Positions 1 through 6,805 are shown, counted from the stretch's first letter. The stretch is 64,000 nt of DNA from Persephonella sp964519345 (GCA_964519345.1 CAZFKX010000023.1:1-64000); one strand, 5' to 3'. Numbers and translations are program-made. The notes: generated by a model from the letters alone, not told the origin.

Positions 1-1
1 T

Positions 2-796
2 AACACAGCCTTAAACCTCCTCTCTACTGGAGATATTAACGTTCCTGTAGAAGAACCTGACCCTGCTAATTACGGAAATATTGATGCAGCACAAATAACA
101 CAGAACAACGAGCAGTATGCATACAACTTCAATAATACAGCTAAAGGAGATGATGCTGTTGCACAGAATGGAGAGTTTACAGAAGGAGAGTTCTACAAAA
201 CAGGAGAACCGGAAGCAGGACAGATGATAGAAAATGTACACGGAAATATACCGCCAGAAGCTGAGCAGAACAACAACAACAACTCTGTCCAGCTCAACGA
301 CAGCGCCCAGTATGAGGCAAAAAGCATAATAATAAGCAATATGGCAAACTCTGCCTCAAATATAGCCGTCAACATGATGACAACCGGTGATGTAAACGGC
401 ACAAACATAACTCAGGAAAACGTACAGAGAGCTTACAACCATGTAAACTATGCAGAAGGAGCAGTGTACGCATTTGCAGGAAATCTAAACAAACAGAAAC
501 AGTATATCTACAACTGCAACTGTACAGCTATAGATGGAGAACAGAACAACAATATGAACTCTGTACAGCTCAACGATAATGCTCAGGCTTACCTGAATAC
601 CTTGGTGCTTCTGAACTCTGCGAATTCAGCAGCAAACGTAGGAGTTAATGTTCTTCATGCAGGAATAGTATCAGGAAGCAGCATAATACAGAAGAACACA
701 GCTACAGCTGTAAACTTCAGCAATTCAGCTATTGGCAGAACAAAAGCTACAGCTATAAACGCTGAAAATTACGCTCCTGAATACATAATCTGGTAA
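2..796 (+). CDS. Fap-like functional amyloid fibre subunit (5' end outside window)
   Basis: The reading frame is open from base 2, so the start and any signal peptide lie left of the window; 264 residues are visible. The protein is rich in Asn, Gln, Ala and Ser and carries imperfect repeats with a pattern N-SVQLND-AQ, then NSA-SA-N(V/I)(G/A)VN. That pattern resembles the FapB/FapC amyloid repeat of Pseudomonas (ending in a GVNVAAG-like motif followed by Q/N). The two complete units share a 92-residue period; a third begins before the window. Linkers contain a CNC cluster. Downstream genes encode a C39-like protease and a beta-barrel, as in fapCDEF. By analogy it would be exported and form cell-surface amyloid. 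Family assignment rests on motif memory and context. Alternative: another repetitive adhesin. Confidence 0.62.
   Translation, partial: NTALNLLSTGDINVPVEEPDPANYGNIDAAQITQNNEQYAYNFNNTAKGDDAVAQNGEFTEGEFYKTGEPEAGQMIENVHGNIPPEAEQNNNNNSVQLNDSAQYEAKSIIISNMANSASNIAVNMMTTGDVNGTNITQENVQRAYNHVNYAEGAVYAFAGNLNKQKQYIYNCNCTAIDGEQNNNMNSVQLNDNAQAYLNTLVLLNSANSAANVGVNVLHAGIVSGSSIIQKNTATAVNFSNSAIGRTKATAINAENYAPEYIIW
263..796 (+). repeat. Two in-frame 92-residue amyloid-like repeat units
   Basis: Unit one starts at 263 (EQNNNNNSVQLND) and unit two at 539 (EQNNNMNSVQLND), exactly 276 bp apart. The NIAVN motif at 359 and NVGVN motif at 635 keep the same 276 bp spacing. A related NTALN motif at base 2 is 357 bp before the next one, so the linker between repeats one and two is longer. 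Pseudomonas FapC likewise has three imperfect repeats with variable linkers. Confidence 0.75.
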
Positions 797-802
797 ATCT
801 AC

Positions 803-820
803 GGGGGGCTTTTGCCCCCT
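803..820 (+). terminator. GC-rich hairpin after the amyloid subunit gene (attenuator or stability element)
   Basis: A 6 bp all-GC stem (804-809 with 814-819) closes a TTTT loop seven bases after the stop codon. It is followed by ATTAAAAAAG rather than a T-run, so it is a poor intrinsic terminator. It may stabilise the upstream mRNA or let only part of transcription through to the accessory genes. Confidence 0.5.
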
Positions 821-847
821 ATTAAAAAAGAATATGAGGGCTATGGG

Positions 848-1192
848 ATGATACACAGAATAACAATAAACACGGTAATTCTAATACTTGTCTTAGGAAT
901 AAGCATAAAAACCTTTGCAGAAAAGAGGTTTATTATCTCTTTTGGAGATGGTGGATTTGTAAAATATGAGATAGTTGATAACACCTGCTTTGGATATGTT
1001 ATGGGATATCCAAAGACAGATAAAACAATTCCAAATATTCTCAACGAAGCTCTTATGAGAAGTTTAAAGCAGGCAAAGGATACATATGAGAAAAAAGCTG
1101 ATGGTTATATAAATATAAAGGTGATGTGGCAGTTTATCGGAACAAAAAGGATTATATATCAGGTTTGCGGCGACATCGTCAGGAGGAAGTAA
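848..1192 (+). CDS. Small secreted protein of unknown function in the Fap-like locus
   Basis: This 114-residue protein has an N-terminal hydrophobic segment ending near KTFAEK (about residues 6-22), a likely signal peptide. I do not recognise the family. It has two cysteines (around CFGY and VCGD) that could pair in the periplasm, and its mixed alpha/beta pattern differs from the repeat proteins either side. ATG 848 is chosen over the in-frame TTG at 812 because the TTG sits in the hairpin loop and ATG 848 has a GAGG motif just upstream. It lies where Pseudomonas fap operons carry accessory genes such as fapA or fapE, but I see no motif proving equivalence. Confidence 0.6.
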   Translation: MIHRITINTVILILVLGISIKTFAEKRFIISFGDGGFVKYEIVDNTCFGYVMGYPKTDKTIPNILNEALMRSLKQAKDTYEKKADGYINIKVMWQFIGTKRIIYQVCGDIVRRK

Positions 1193-1194
1193 AG

Positions 1195-1605
1195 ATGAGA
1201 AAGTTAATATCATTGATAATAGCAGGTATTATAATAGGCTCAGCCTCGGCGTATGAGCTGAAAAACGTTGATGATTCAGAACTTGACAGTATATACGCTC
1301 AGGGTTTTGTCCTGAACGGCCAGATGTTCAGCAATCCTATATTTACAGGAACAATAGGTGGAAATCTTTACAACATGACAATAGGAGATATTCAGATTGA
1401 AGGCGGTCTTCAGATGAATTTAGACAGTTCTTTAATGCTTTCAGGTAACGCTCAGCAGAATGCTTTTATTCCTATTAATGTTGTTGATTCTGCTGTCAAC
1501 ATTCCGATCAATATTGTTGTTATTATGGGAGATAACAACGGTAATATTGATATAAATAATGTTCTCAATAGTATTAATAACTCTAATTTAACTGGAGGGA
1601 TTTAA
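1195..1605 (+). CDS. FapB-like minor amyloid subunit with one repeat
   Basis: A 136-residue secreted protein. ATG 1195 follows AGGAGGAAGTAAAG, a strong ribosome site, and residues 1-19 form a signal peptide ending SASA. After a short ELDSIYAQGF segment, the middle carries a single repeat resembling the upstream subunit: a SLMLSGNAQQN motif followed by DSAVNIPINIVVIMGDNNG, matching the SVQLND-AQ and NSA-SA-NVGVN pattern. The Asn/Ile-rich tail has DINNVLNSINNSN. The size, single repeat and position next to the protease fit a minor or nucleating subunit like FapB. It ends two bases before the protease gene. Whether it nucleates fibres or caps them cannot be read from the sequence. Confidence 0.6.
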   Translation: MRKLISLIIAGIIIGSASAYELKNVDDSELDSIYAQGFVLNGQMFSNPIFTGTIGGNLYNMTIGDIQIEGGLQMNLDSSLMLSGNAQQNAFIPINVVDSAVNIPINIVVIMGDNNGNIDINNVLNSINNSNLTGGI

Positions 1606-1607
1606 TC

Positions 1608-2348
1608 ATGACCGGGGGAAGTTTTTTTAAAAGAGTCTTCGTCTTACTGACCTTCTTGATTCTCCCGGTTTATGGTGCTCCCTCCGGTTATCAACAGGAC
1701 ATAAAAAAAGAAAAAACAGAAGCCAGAATAAACCTAAAAATAGGTACTTCTTTTGGGAGAATATCAATAAGACCTGTTGTAAAACCTATATCAGAAATCA
1801 AAAGAAAAAATCTTGTTAAGCAAAAGTTAGATTTCAGCTGTGGTTCTGCTGCTGTTGCAACAATATTTAATTTTTATCTGGGGGAAAAAGTAACTGAAGA
1901 ACAGGTGATTAATGGTCTATTTGCTGTAGGAAATGTGCAGAAAATAATAAAAAGAAAAGGATTCTCCCTTCTTGATATAAAAAAATTTGCTCAGGCAATG
2001 GGCTATAAGGCAGCAGGTTATAAAACATCCCTTGAAGGTCTCGTTTCTTTAAATAGACCAGCTATAGTAACCCTAATAATAGGTAAGTATAAACATTTTG
2101 TTGTTTTTAAGGGTGTTTACAAAGGTAGAGTTTTTGTAGCAGATCCTTCTCTCGGCAATACAATTTTATCGGCAGAAGAGTTTAAAAAAATGTGGTATAA
2201 GAATATTGCCCTTATAATATACTCTGAAAACAAAAACAAGAGGTTTGAGATAACAAAGGAAGAAAAAATCTGGGTAGATACACATACACTCAGACAATCT
2301 ATGTACAACCATTTAGTGCAATCATTTAAAAATTTCAATGAATTTTAA
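1608..2348 (+). CDS. C39-like cysteine peptidase, FapD-like
   Basis: A 246-residue exported protein: N-terminal signal (hydrophobic FVLLTFLILPVYG), then a C39 peptidase domain. The expected catalytic residues are visible: a Gln just before the nucleophile region (KQKLDFSCGSA, Cys in FSCG), His in KYKHFVVF and Asp in VADPSLGN. C39 domains usually cut double-glycine leaders in ABC exporters; a free-standing secreted version beside amyloid genes is the hallmark of FapD, which is needed for fibre subunit processing or export in Pseudomonas. GGAGGG lies about nine bases before the ATG. Membership of the C39 fold is fairly certain; the role in amyloid export is inferred from neighbours. Confidence 0.75.
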   Translation: MTGGSFFKRVFVLLTFLILPVYGAPSGYQQDIKKEKTEARINLKIGTSFGRISIRPVVKPISEIKRKNLVKQKLDFSCGSAAVATIFNFYLGEKVTEEQVINGLFAVGNVQKIIKRKGFSLLDIKKFAQAMGYKAAGYKTSLEGLVSLNRPAIVTLIIGKYKHFVVFKGVYKGRVFVADPSLGNTILSAEEFKKMWYKNIALIIYSENKNKRFEITKEEKIWVDTHTLRQSMYNHLVQSFKNFNEF

Positions 2349-2372
2349 GAAAATTTTTGTATTTCATCCTCT

Positions 2373-2381
2373 TGATATAAT
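2373..2381 (+). promoter_or_regulatory. Extended -10 promoter before the FapF-like gene
   Basis: TGATATAAT (2373-2381) is a perfect extended -10 element, 55 bases before the barrel gene. No good -35 is seen, as is usual for extended -10 promoters. It would allow the outer-membrane channel to be made separately from the subunits. Confidence 0.5.
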
Positions 2382-2436
2382 GTTTGCCTTACCAAAGGAA
2401 ATTCTGTATATTTATCTGTAAATAGGGAGGGTTTTT

Positions 2437-3471
2437 ATGAAAAAATTTGTCGTCGTATTTCTGACTGTAAGTCTATCTTTTCTTTCTTACGCACAGAATA
2501 AAGATATAGAAAAAGCAAAAAAAGCCCTTCAAAAAGAAGCTCAGCCAGAAGAAGTCCTTATACAGTTTGAAAGAGATTATGTTTTACTGCAGAAAAACAA
2601 ACTTGAGGTTGAAAGTAGTTTCTCATATGTTTATTATTCAGCAAATCAAATATATTTAAGCAGTTTTGCAATTCTTGATCCTGTTTTTCTGACTCTTGGA
2701 GAGTTTGGGATTAAAAATGCAAGAAGGCATATATTTCAGTACAATATATCCATAAGGTACGGAATTCTCAGAAACTTACAGTTCGAACTTTCAATACCCT
2801 ACGTTTACAGAAATGAGAGAACATCAGTTATAGGCACCTCCGATACAGGAGAAAAAGAAAATGTGTTGGAAGAAAGAGGATTTGGTGATATATCACTTTC
2901 ATTTTCTTACCAACCTTTAAGAGAAACGGGTAGAAGACCTGCTCTTATAACATTTATCGCATTTAAAACAAAAACAGGAAAAAGTCCCTTTGATCTTGAC
3001 GATCCAGAGAATCAGCTTCCTACGGGAAGCGGTTACTACGCTGTAAGAGGAGGTATAAATCTCACAAAAACAATAGATCCTGTTGTTGTTTTTGGGGGTA
3101 TTGCGTACTCATACAATATGGAAGAAGATGTTAAAAAGTTTTATAAAAGTCCAACTACAGGAGATATATCAAGGCTTGATAAAATAAATCCTGGAGATAC
3201 CCTAAGTTTTAGTTTTGGTTTTGCATACGCACTATCATATAATTTCTCTCTGAACTTTCAATATGCTCAGGATTACACATTCTCAACAAAAAGCACAGTA
3301 AACGGTATAAAATCAACCGTTCCAAATTCTACCTTGAACTCGGCTATCCTCAGGATAGGAACAGGATGGGCACTTACCGATAGATCTTCTCTAAATTTCT
3401 CACTTTCAATAGGTCTCACAAACGATGCTCCAAACTATATGATAGAGTTTAGATATCCTTACAGATTTTGA
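2437..3471 (+). CDS. Outer-membrane beta-barrel, FapF-like amyloid exporter
   Basis: A 344-residue protein with a signal peptide ending SYAQ (about residue 20), a charged helical stretch (KDIEKAKKALQKEAQ) and then alternating hydrophobic beta strands ending in Arg-Phe, the usual C-terminal barrel signature. After the helix come an LEVESSFSYVYYSANQIYL block and an IRYGILRNLQFELSIPYVYR block, resembling the barrel of FapF, a trimeric channel with an N-terminal coiled coil that secretes Fap fibrils. AGGGAGG precedes the ATG. A general phenol-pathway (meta) transporter-like barrel is the main alternative. It is the last gene before the converging small RNA. Confidence 0.62.
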   Translation: MKKFVVVFLTVSLSFLSYAQNKDIEKAKKALQKEAQPEEVLIQFERDYVLLQKNKLEVESSFSYVYYSANQIYLSSFAILDPVFLTLGEFGIKNARRHIFQYNISIRYGILRNLQFELSIPYVYRNERTSVIGTSDTGEKENVLEERGFGDISLSFSYQPLRETGRRPALITFIAFKTKTGKSPFDLDDPENQLPTGSGYYAVRGGINLTKTIDPVVVFGGIAYSYNMEEDVKKFYKSPTTGDISRLDKINPGDTLSFSFGFAYALSYNFSLNFQYAQDYTFSTKSTVNGIKSTVPNSTLNSAILRIGTGWALTDRSSLNFSLSIGLTNDAPNYMIEFRYPYRF

Positions 3472-3477
3472 TTTTAT

Positions 3478-3503
3478 AAAAAGGACGGTATCCGAAGATA
3501 CCG
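3478..3503 (-). terminator. Intrinsic terminator of the small RNA
   Basis: On the minus strand, CGGTATC-TTCG-GATACCG (stem 3486-3492 with 3497-3503, UUCG tetraloop) is followed by TCC and five T residues (3478-3482). The UUCG loop closed by C-G is an exceptionally stable tetraloop. No T-run exists on the plus side, so it serves the minus strand. Confidence 0.85.
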
Positions 3504-3610
3504 CCAGCAATAGGAGGTTAGGAGGGCCATGAGAGGAAACACAGCCGGGACTGCAGCAGCATTAATGAGGTTATCAAACCTCCAACCACAAACAGTCAGT
3601 CTAACCGAGC
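3478..3610 (-). ncRNA. Unassigned structured small RNA gene
   Basis: A roughly 133-nt minus-strand transcript is predicted between a consensus promoter and a strong intrinsic terminator. The segment is much richer in G and C than its surroundings, a known mark of structured RNA in AT-rich thermophiles. Visible stems (plus coordinates): 3516-3521 with 3601-3606 (6 bp closing stem), 3549-3553 with 3594-3598 (5 bp), and 3567-3572 with 3577-3582 (6 bp, four-base loop). There is no ORF of note. I tried to match it to 6S RNA, SRP RNA, RNase P, tmRNA and common riboswitches and could not. It ends a few bases from the convergent FapF-like stop codon. Confidence 0.6.
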
Positions 3611-3616
3611 GAAGGT

Positions 3617-3644
3617 AATATATGCAAAAAAGTTAAAATTTCAA
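3617..3644 (-). promoter_or_regulatory. Sigma-70 type promoter of the small RNA
   Basis: Reading the minus strand, TTGAAA (3644-3639) and TATATT (3622-3617) are separated by 16 bases, one mismatch each from consensus. The predicted start is near 3610. Confidence 0.65.
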
Positions 3645-3676
3645 TCCTTCTTAAAGTATTGAGTTTACTTGATTTT

Positions 3677-3982
3677 TCAAAGAAAATGTTGTGATAATGT
3701 CTCAAAAGTGATAACGACACCTTCTTCTACTGTTTCAGGTGTAAACTCAGCATCAATACCTACATCTCCAAAACCTCTAAAATATCTGAGAATTCTAAAA
3801 GTAGGTTTTTCTCCATCTTTTTTAACAAGGAAAAATATCTGATTCCTTATCTGCTTAGGTTCAACAACTGAAAGTATGGTAAATCCTTTTACGTATTTAA
3901 ACAGCGCGTATCCGTCATCAATGTTGTACCTTTCAATAATAGGAAGTATATCCTGAGGACTTTCTACTTTTACATTTTCCAT
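3677..3982 (-). CDS. Hypothetical 101-residue protein
   Basis: I do not recognise this protein. It is a compact mixed alpha/beta cytoplasmic protein with no signal peptide or membrane segment, containing an IRNQIFFLVKKDGEKPTFRIL strand-rich region and a RYFRGFGDVG loop. It lies 46 bases downstream of the pseudouridine synthase on the same strand and is probably co-transcribed. It is followed by 32 bases before the promoter of the small RNA. Coding appears real: the codon use matches neighbours and the frame fills the gap. No function is proposed. Confidence 0.6.
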   Translation of the reverse strand: MENVKVESPQDILPIIERYNIDDGYALFKYVKGFTILSVVEPKQIRNQIFFLVKKDGEKPTFRILRYFRGFGDVGIDAEFTPETVEEGVVITFETLSQHFL

Positions 3983-4028
3983 ATTTAATATCCTTTATAT
4001 GGTAATTAATAATAATTAATATAAAAGT

Positions 4029-4754
4029 TTATTTTAATTTTGACATTCTATTGATTATATCTTCTTCTATATACTCCCACTCTTTCTCCTTTAAACCTCC
4101 TAAGCTTATGTTTCCCACTTTTGTTCTTATCAGTCTTTCCACTGGGTAACCAAAATATTTTGTGTATCTTCTTATTATCCTTTTTTTACCGCTATGTATG
4201 GTTATCTCAAGTAAAGTATAATTTCTTCCTTTTTTGATTATTTTTATATCGTCTGGTTTAATAAATCCATCCTCTAAAAAAGCTCCCTTTTTCATTCTGT
4301 TAAAACTTTGAAGATTAATTCTACCTTTAACTTTCACTATGTAAACCTTTTTTATTTTACTTCTTGGATGCATAATCAGATTTGCAAAATCCCCATCATT
4401 TGTAAGTATTAAAAGTCCTTCACTCTCGTAATCCAATCTTCCAGCTGGAAATACCTTTTCTTTTAGGCCGACCTCTTTTAGGAGATCGGTTAACGTTTTT
4501 CTACCGAATCTGTCCTTCCCAAGCTGAGTAAGATACTTTCTTGGTTTATAAAGTTTTATATAAATTTTCCTGTTTTCCAGTTCTAAAATCTTTCCATTTA
4601 CTTCAATCCTGTCTTTTTCCGTATCAATCTTTAATCCCGGTTCTGTGACAGTATTCCCATTTACCTTAACCTTTCCCTCTTTTATAAGCCTGTCAGCTTT
4701 TCTCCTTGAGCATAAGCCTGATCTTGCTATAAACCTGTTTAATCTCATTATCAT
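4029..4754 (-). CDS. rluB: Pseudouridine synthase, RsuA/RluB family
   Basis: The enzyme isomerises a uridine to pseudouridine in ribosomal RNA. An S4 RNA-binding domain fills the first 60 residues (RLNRFIARSGLCSRRKAD), followed by the catalytic domain with the family motif AGRLDYESEGLLILTNDGD, whose Asp (about residue 108) is the nucleophile. Length (241 residues) is normal. The frame could start at TTG 4760 or ATG 4748, but ATG 4754 has AAAGGA seven bases upstream. RluB (23S, near position 2605) and RsuA (16S 516) cannot be separated by eye, so the symbol is provisional. Confidence 0.85.
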   Translation of the reverse strand: MIMRLNRFIARSGLCSRRKADRLIKEGKVKVNGNTVTEPGLKIDTEKDRIEVNGKILELENRKIYIKLYKPRKYLTQLGKDRFGRKTLTDLLKEVGLKEKVFPAGRLDYESEGLLILTNDGDFANLIMHPRSKIKKVYIVKVKGRINLQSFNRMKKGAFLEDGFIKPDDIKIIKKGRNYTLLEITIHSGKKRIIRRYTKYFGYPVERLIRTKVGNISLGGLKEKEWEYIEEDIINRMSKLK

Positions 4755-4846
4755 AATCAAATCCTTTAATCAGGAAATAACATATTATTATTAACATTTA
4801 AAAATATATCAACTAAATATCTGAACTAAGTTTGTGCATTTTAGTA

Positions 4847-4875
4847 TTGACATATTAGTAAAAAAGGCACATACT
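4847..4875 (+). promoter_or_regulatory. Promoter of the cold-shock gene
   Basis: TTGACA (4847-4852), 17 bases, CATACT (4870-4875): a consensus -35 with a 4/6 -10. The predicted start near 4882 leaves about 104 bases of leader before the ATG. Confidence 0.6.
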
Positions 4876-4881
4876 TATAGC

Positions 4882-4985
4882 TGAAGTTGTTTAGAGATCT
4901 GGGGAGGGATCCCTTCCATAAGAGCGCTCTAACGGATCTTTAAGCACTTCAAAGTTAAATTTAAATTTTGGAGGTTTTTTTAGTA
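4882..4985 (+). promoter_or_regulatory. Long structured 5' leader of the cold-shock gene
   Basis: The leader has several self-complementary pieces: GGGATCCC and flanks (about 4901-4917), the perfect palindrome AGAGCGCTCT (4921-4930), and AGATC (4893-4897 region) that can pair with GATCT (4936-4940 region) to close them. The ribosome site GGAGG (4970-4974) is just outside. E. coli cspA mRNA has a long leader that refolds at low temperature; this may be an analogous thermosensor. Confidence 0.45.
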
Positions 4986-5192
4986 ATGCGTCTCACAGGT
5001 ACAGTAAAATGGTTCAATTCTAAAAAGGGTTATGGATTCATAACCAGAGATGATGGTCAGGGTGATGTTTTCGTTCATTTCTCAGCTATCGCAGAAAATG
5101 GATTTAAAACCCTTGAAGAAGGTCAAAAGGTTGAGTTTGATGTTGTTCAGGAAGACAAAGGACAAAAAGCACAGAACGTAGTAAAGATCTAA
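4986..5192 (+). CDS. Cold-shock protein (CspA family)
   Basis: A single cold-shock domain of 68 residues that binds single-stranded RNA or DNA. Both RNA-binding motifs are intact: RNP1 KGYGFI (residues 14-19) and RNP2 VFVHF (28-32), with the usual KWFN start. ATG 4986 is chosen because the upstream in-frame TTG at 4968 overlaps the ribosome site TTGGAGG. It is monocistronic, with its own promoter, a roughly 104-base leader and a strong terminator. In thermophiles such proteins act as RNA chaperones on temperature downshift or constitutively. Confidence 0.95.
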   Translation: MRLTGTVKWFNSKKGYGFITRDDGQGDVFVHFSAIAENGFKTLEEGQKVEFDVVQEDKGQKAQNVVKI

Positions 5193-5205
5193 ATTGGACT
5201 TCAAT

Positions 5206-5232
5206 AAAGGGTGTGGTTGCCACACCCTTTTT
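5206..5232 (+). terminator. Terminator of the cold-shock gene
   Basis: An 11 bp perfect stem (5206-5216 with 5220-5230), loop TTG, runs into TTTTT. It starts 13 bases after the stop codon. The A-run on its left could let it work on the other strand too, though no minus-strand gene needs it. Confidence 0.93.
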
Positions 5233-5251
5233 CATATTATAAATTCTATAT

Positions 5252-5761
5252 ATGATTAAATTTATATTTTTATTAATGGTTTTAGTTACATTCTCGGTTA
5301 AGTGTGAAGAAATAATCTATAAAACATATCTTGGAAGTATTCCTGTTGGGGAGATAAAAATAATCGTTTCAAATGATGAAGTTACTGCAGAAGGAAGTAC
5401 ATATCCATACATCTCATGGCTTTACAGCTACAATTTTAGATTTTATATGAACAGGGAAAATATTACACTTTATGAAAGGGAAAATAAAAAAGAAAAAGTT
5501 TTTAAAAAAGACAAGATATATGAAAAAAAACCATGGCTTCCATTAATTATTGAATATATTTTATATGGTAAAAATTCAAACTCTGATCTTTACCCAATAA
5601 AGGTAGAGAAGAAAAAAGATAAGTATTTTATCTATCCTTTAAAAAGTAAAAAAGTAAAGAAAATTGTAATGTATATAGACAAAAGCAGATTTCCATCTAA
5701 AATAGATATAGATGGAAAATACCATATAATCCTTGAAAGATCAGAAATTACAGAATTTTAA
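5252..5761 (+). CDS. Secreted DUF3108-like protein
   Basis: A 169-residue protein with a signal peptide (FIFLLMVLVTFSVKC, cleavage or lipidation near residue 18). The YKTYLGSIPVGEIKI start of the mature part resembles the DUF3108 fold, an envelope beta-structure of unknown function. The rest alternates beta strands with Lys-rich turns. There is no Shine-Dalgarno motif; a TATAAA at 5238-5243 lies nine bases before ATG 5252, suggesting a nearly leaderless mRNA. Its 3' end overlaps the convergent MPN gene by 14 bp. The family link is tentative. Confidence 0.65.
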   Translation: MIKFIFLLMVLVTFSVKCEEIIYKTYLGSIPVGEIKIIVSNDEVTAEGSTYPYISWLYSYNFRFYMNRENITLYERENKKEKVFKKDKIYEKKPWLPLIIEYILYGKNSNSDLYPIKVEKKKDKYFIYPLKSKKVKKIVMYIDKSRFPSKIDIDGKYHIILERSEITEF

Positions 5762-6167
5762 TCTTTTCCTGCTTAAATTCTTTCCCCTCAAGTTCCCAGC
5801 TTCTCCAGCTTCCAGCCTTTCCTTTATTTATAGACATTATTATATAAGACATATCAGGCTGAGCAAACATTAGATCCGTCTGAGACGGTTTATCAGGATG
5901 GTCAGGATGTGTATGGTATATGCCTATTATCTGTATTCCTTTACTATCTGCATAATTTTCAGCTTTCAAATAATCTTTAGGATGTATTTCAAATCTATCG
6001 TTTGCCCTTTCTTTATTTATATTTTCAACCTGATATATCTCTAAGGCTTCTCTAATATTGTTCTCATAATCAATCTTTCCAAGTATAAAACCACATATTT
6101 CATAAGGATAGCCTTTCTCTCCCTGCTCTGCTATAAGATCTATAATCTCCTTTTTTATTTTCAGCAT
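5748..6167 (-). CDS. JAMM/MPN+ metalloprotease-like protein
   Basis: A 139-residue single-domain member of the Mov34/MPN/PAD-1 (M67) family. All residues of the zinc site are present: Glu23 (PYEICGF), His85 and His87 (YHTHPDHP), Ser95 and Asp98 (SQTD), so it should be an active zinc hydrolase. Bacterial relatives remove C-terminal residues from small sulfur-carrier proteins (ThiS/MoaD type) or ubiquitin-like proteins in cysteine or cofactor synthesis. No sulfur carrier is encoded nearby, so the substrate is unknown. It stands alone between convergent and divergent neighbours. Confidence 0.85.
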   Translation of the reverse strand: MLKIKKEIIDLIAEQGEKGYPYEICGFILGKIDYENNIREALEIYQVENINKERANDRFEIHPKDYLKAENYADSKGIQIIGIYHTHPDHPDKPSQTDLMFAQPDMSYIIMSINKGKAGSWRSWELEGKEFKQEKIKIL

Positions 6168-6193
6168 ATTAAAACCTCTGTTATTATAGTTAT

Positions 6194-6805
6194 ATGCTAA
6201 AGATTATAGACCTTGGAAAAACTGAATATCAAGAAGTCCTAAAAATTCAGCTTGAAACTTTTGAGAGAATTTATGCAGGAAAAGAGATCTTCAGCCACTT
6301 TTTTATAACCGAACACAAACCGGTTTATACAGCGGGTAAAACTACAAAAAAGGAAGATATAAAAGATACAGGAAATATACCTGTTTTTTGGGTAGATAGG
6401 GGAGGAAGTGTAACATTTCACGGTGAAGGACAGATTGTAGTTTATCCAGTGTTAATGCTCAAAAATAGAATTTCTGTAAAAAAGTATGTTTATACACTTG
6501 AATCTATAATAATAGATACGCTTGATTATCTTGGAATAAAAGCTCACAGGAAAGAGAAGCTAAGAGGTGTATTTACGGATAAAGGAAAAATAGGATCTAT
6601 TGGCGTTAAAATTTCAAGAGGAATAACGATGCATGGGTTTTCTGTTAATGTCGATGTTAACAAAAGCTATTTTGAGAAGATTGTACCATGCGGAATAAAG
6701 AATATACCTGTATGTAATATATCCGATTTTAAAAGGGTAGATCTGACAGCCGTAAAGTTAGAATTAATAAAGTCAATAATTAAAAAGGGAAGGGATCTAA
6801 TCTAA
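6194..6805 (+). CDS. lipB: Octanoyl-ACP:protein octanoyltransferase LipB
   Basis: LipB moves octanoate from acyl carrier protein to lipoyl domains, the first step of lipoate assembly on glycine cleavage and 2-oxoacid dehydrogenase complexes. The signature RGG-VTFHGEGQ at residues 69-80, Lys132 (GKIGSIGVK) and Cys166 (VPCGIKN) make up the substrate pocket and catalytic dyad. Length (203) is normal. There is no ribosome site; TATTAT (6182-6187) ends seven bases before the ATG, so translation may start on a leaderless mRNA. The last 4 bp overlap the convergent Fur-family gene. Confidence 0.93.
   Translation: MLKIIDLGKTEYQEVLKIQLETFERIYAGKEIFSHFFITEHKPVYTAGKTTKKEDIKDTGNIPVFWVDRGGSVTFHGEGQIVVYPVLMLKNRISVKKYVYTLESIIIDTLDYLGIKAHRKEKLRGVFTDKGKIGSIGVKISRGITMHGFSVNVDVNKSYFEKIVPCGIKNIPVCNISDFKRVDLTAVKLELIKSIIKKGRDLI

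Noticed and set aside
268..285. CAA/AAC trinucleotide run as a microsatellite or CRISPR-like repeat
   Set aside because: It encodes the Asn run of the amyloid repeat and has no spacer structure.
803..820. Hairpin as a full intrinsic terminator
   Set aside because: No T-run follows it and downstream genes lack an obvious new promoter.
3478..3610. Small RNA as 6S RNA, SRP RNA, tmRNA or a c-di-GMP riboswitch
   Set aside because: None of the conserved cores of these families could be found on either strand, and no gene follows that it could control as a riboswitch.
4968..5192. Cold-shock gene starting at TTG 4968
   Set aside because: The TTG is part of the Shine-Dalgarno sequence and the extra residues are not in the family.
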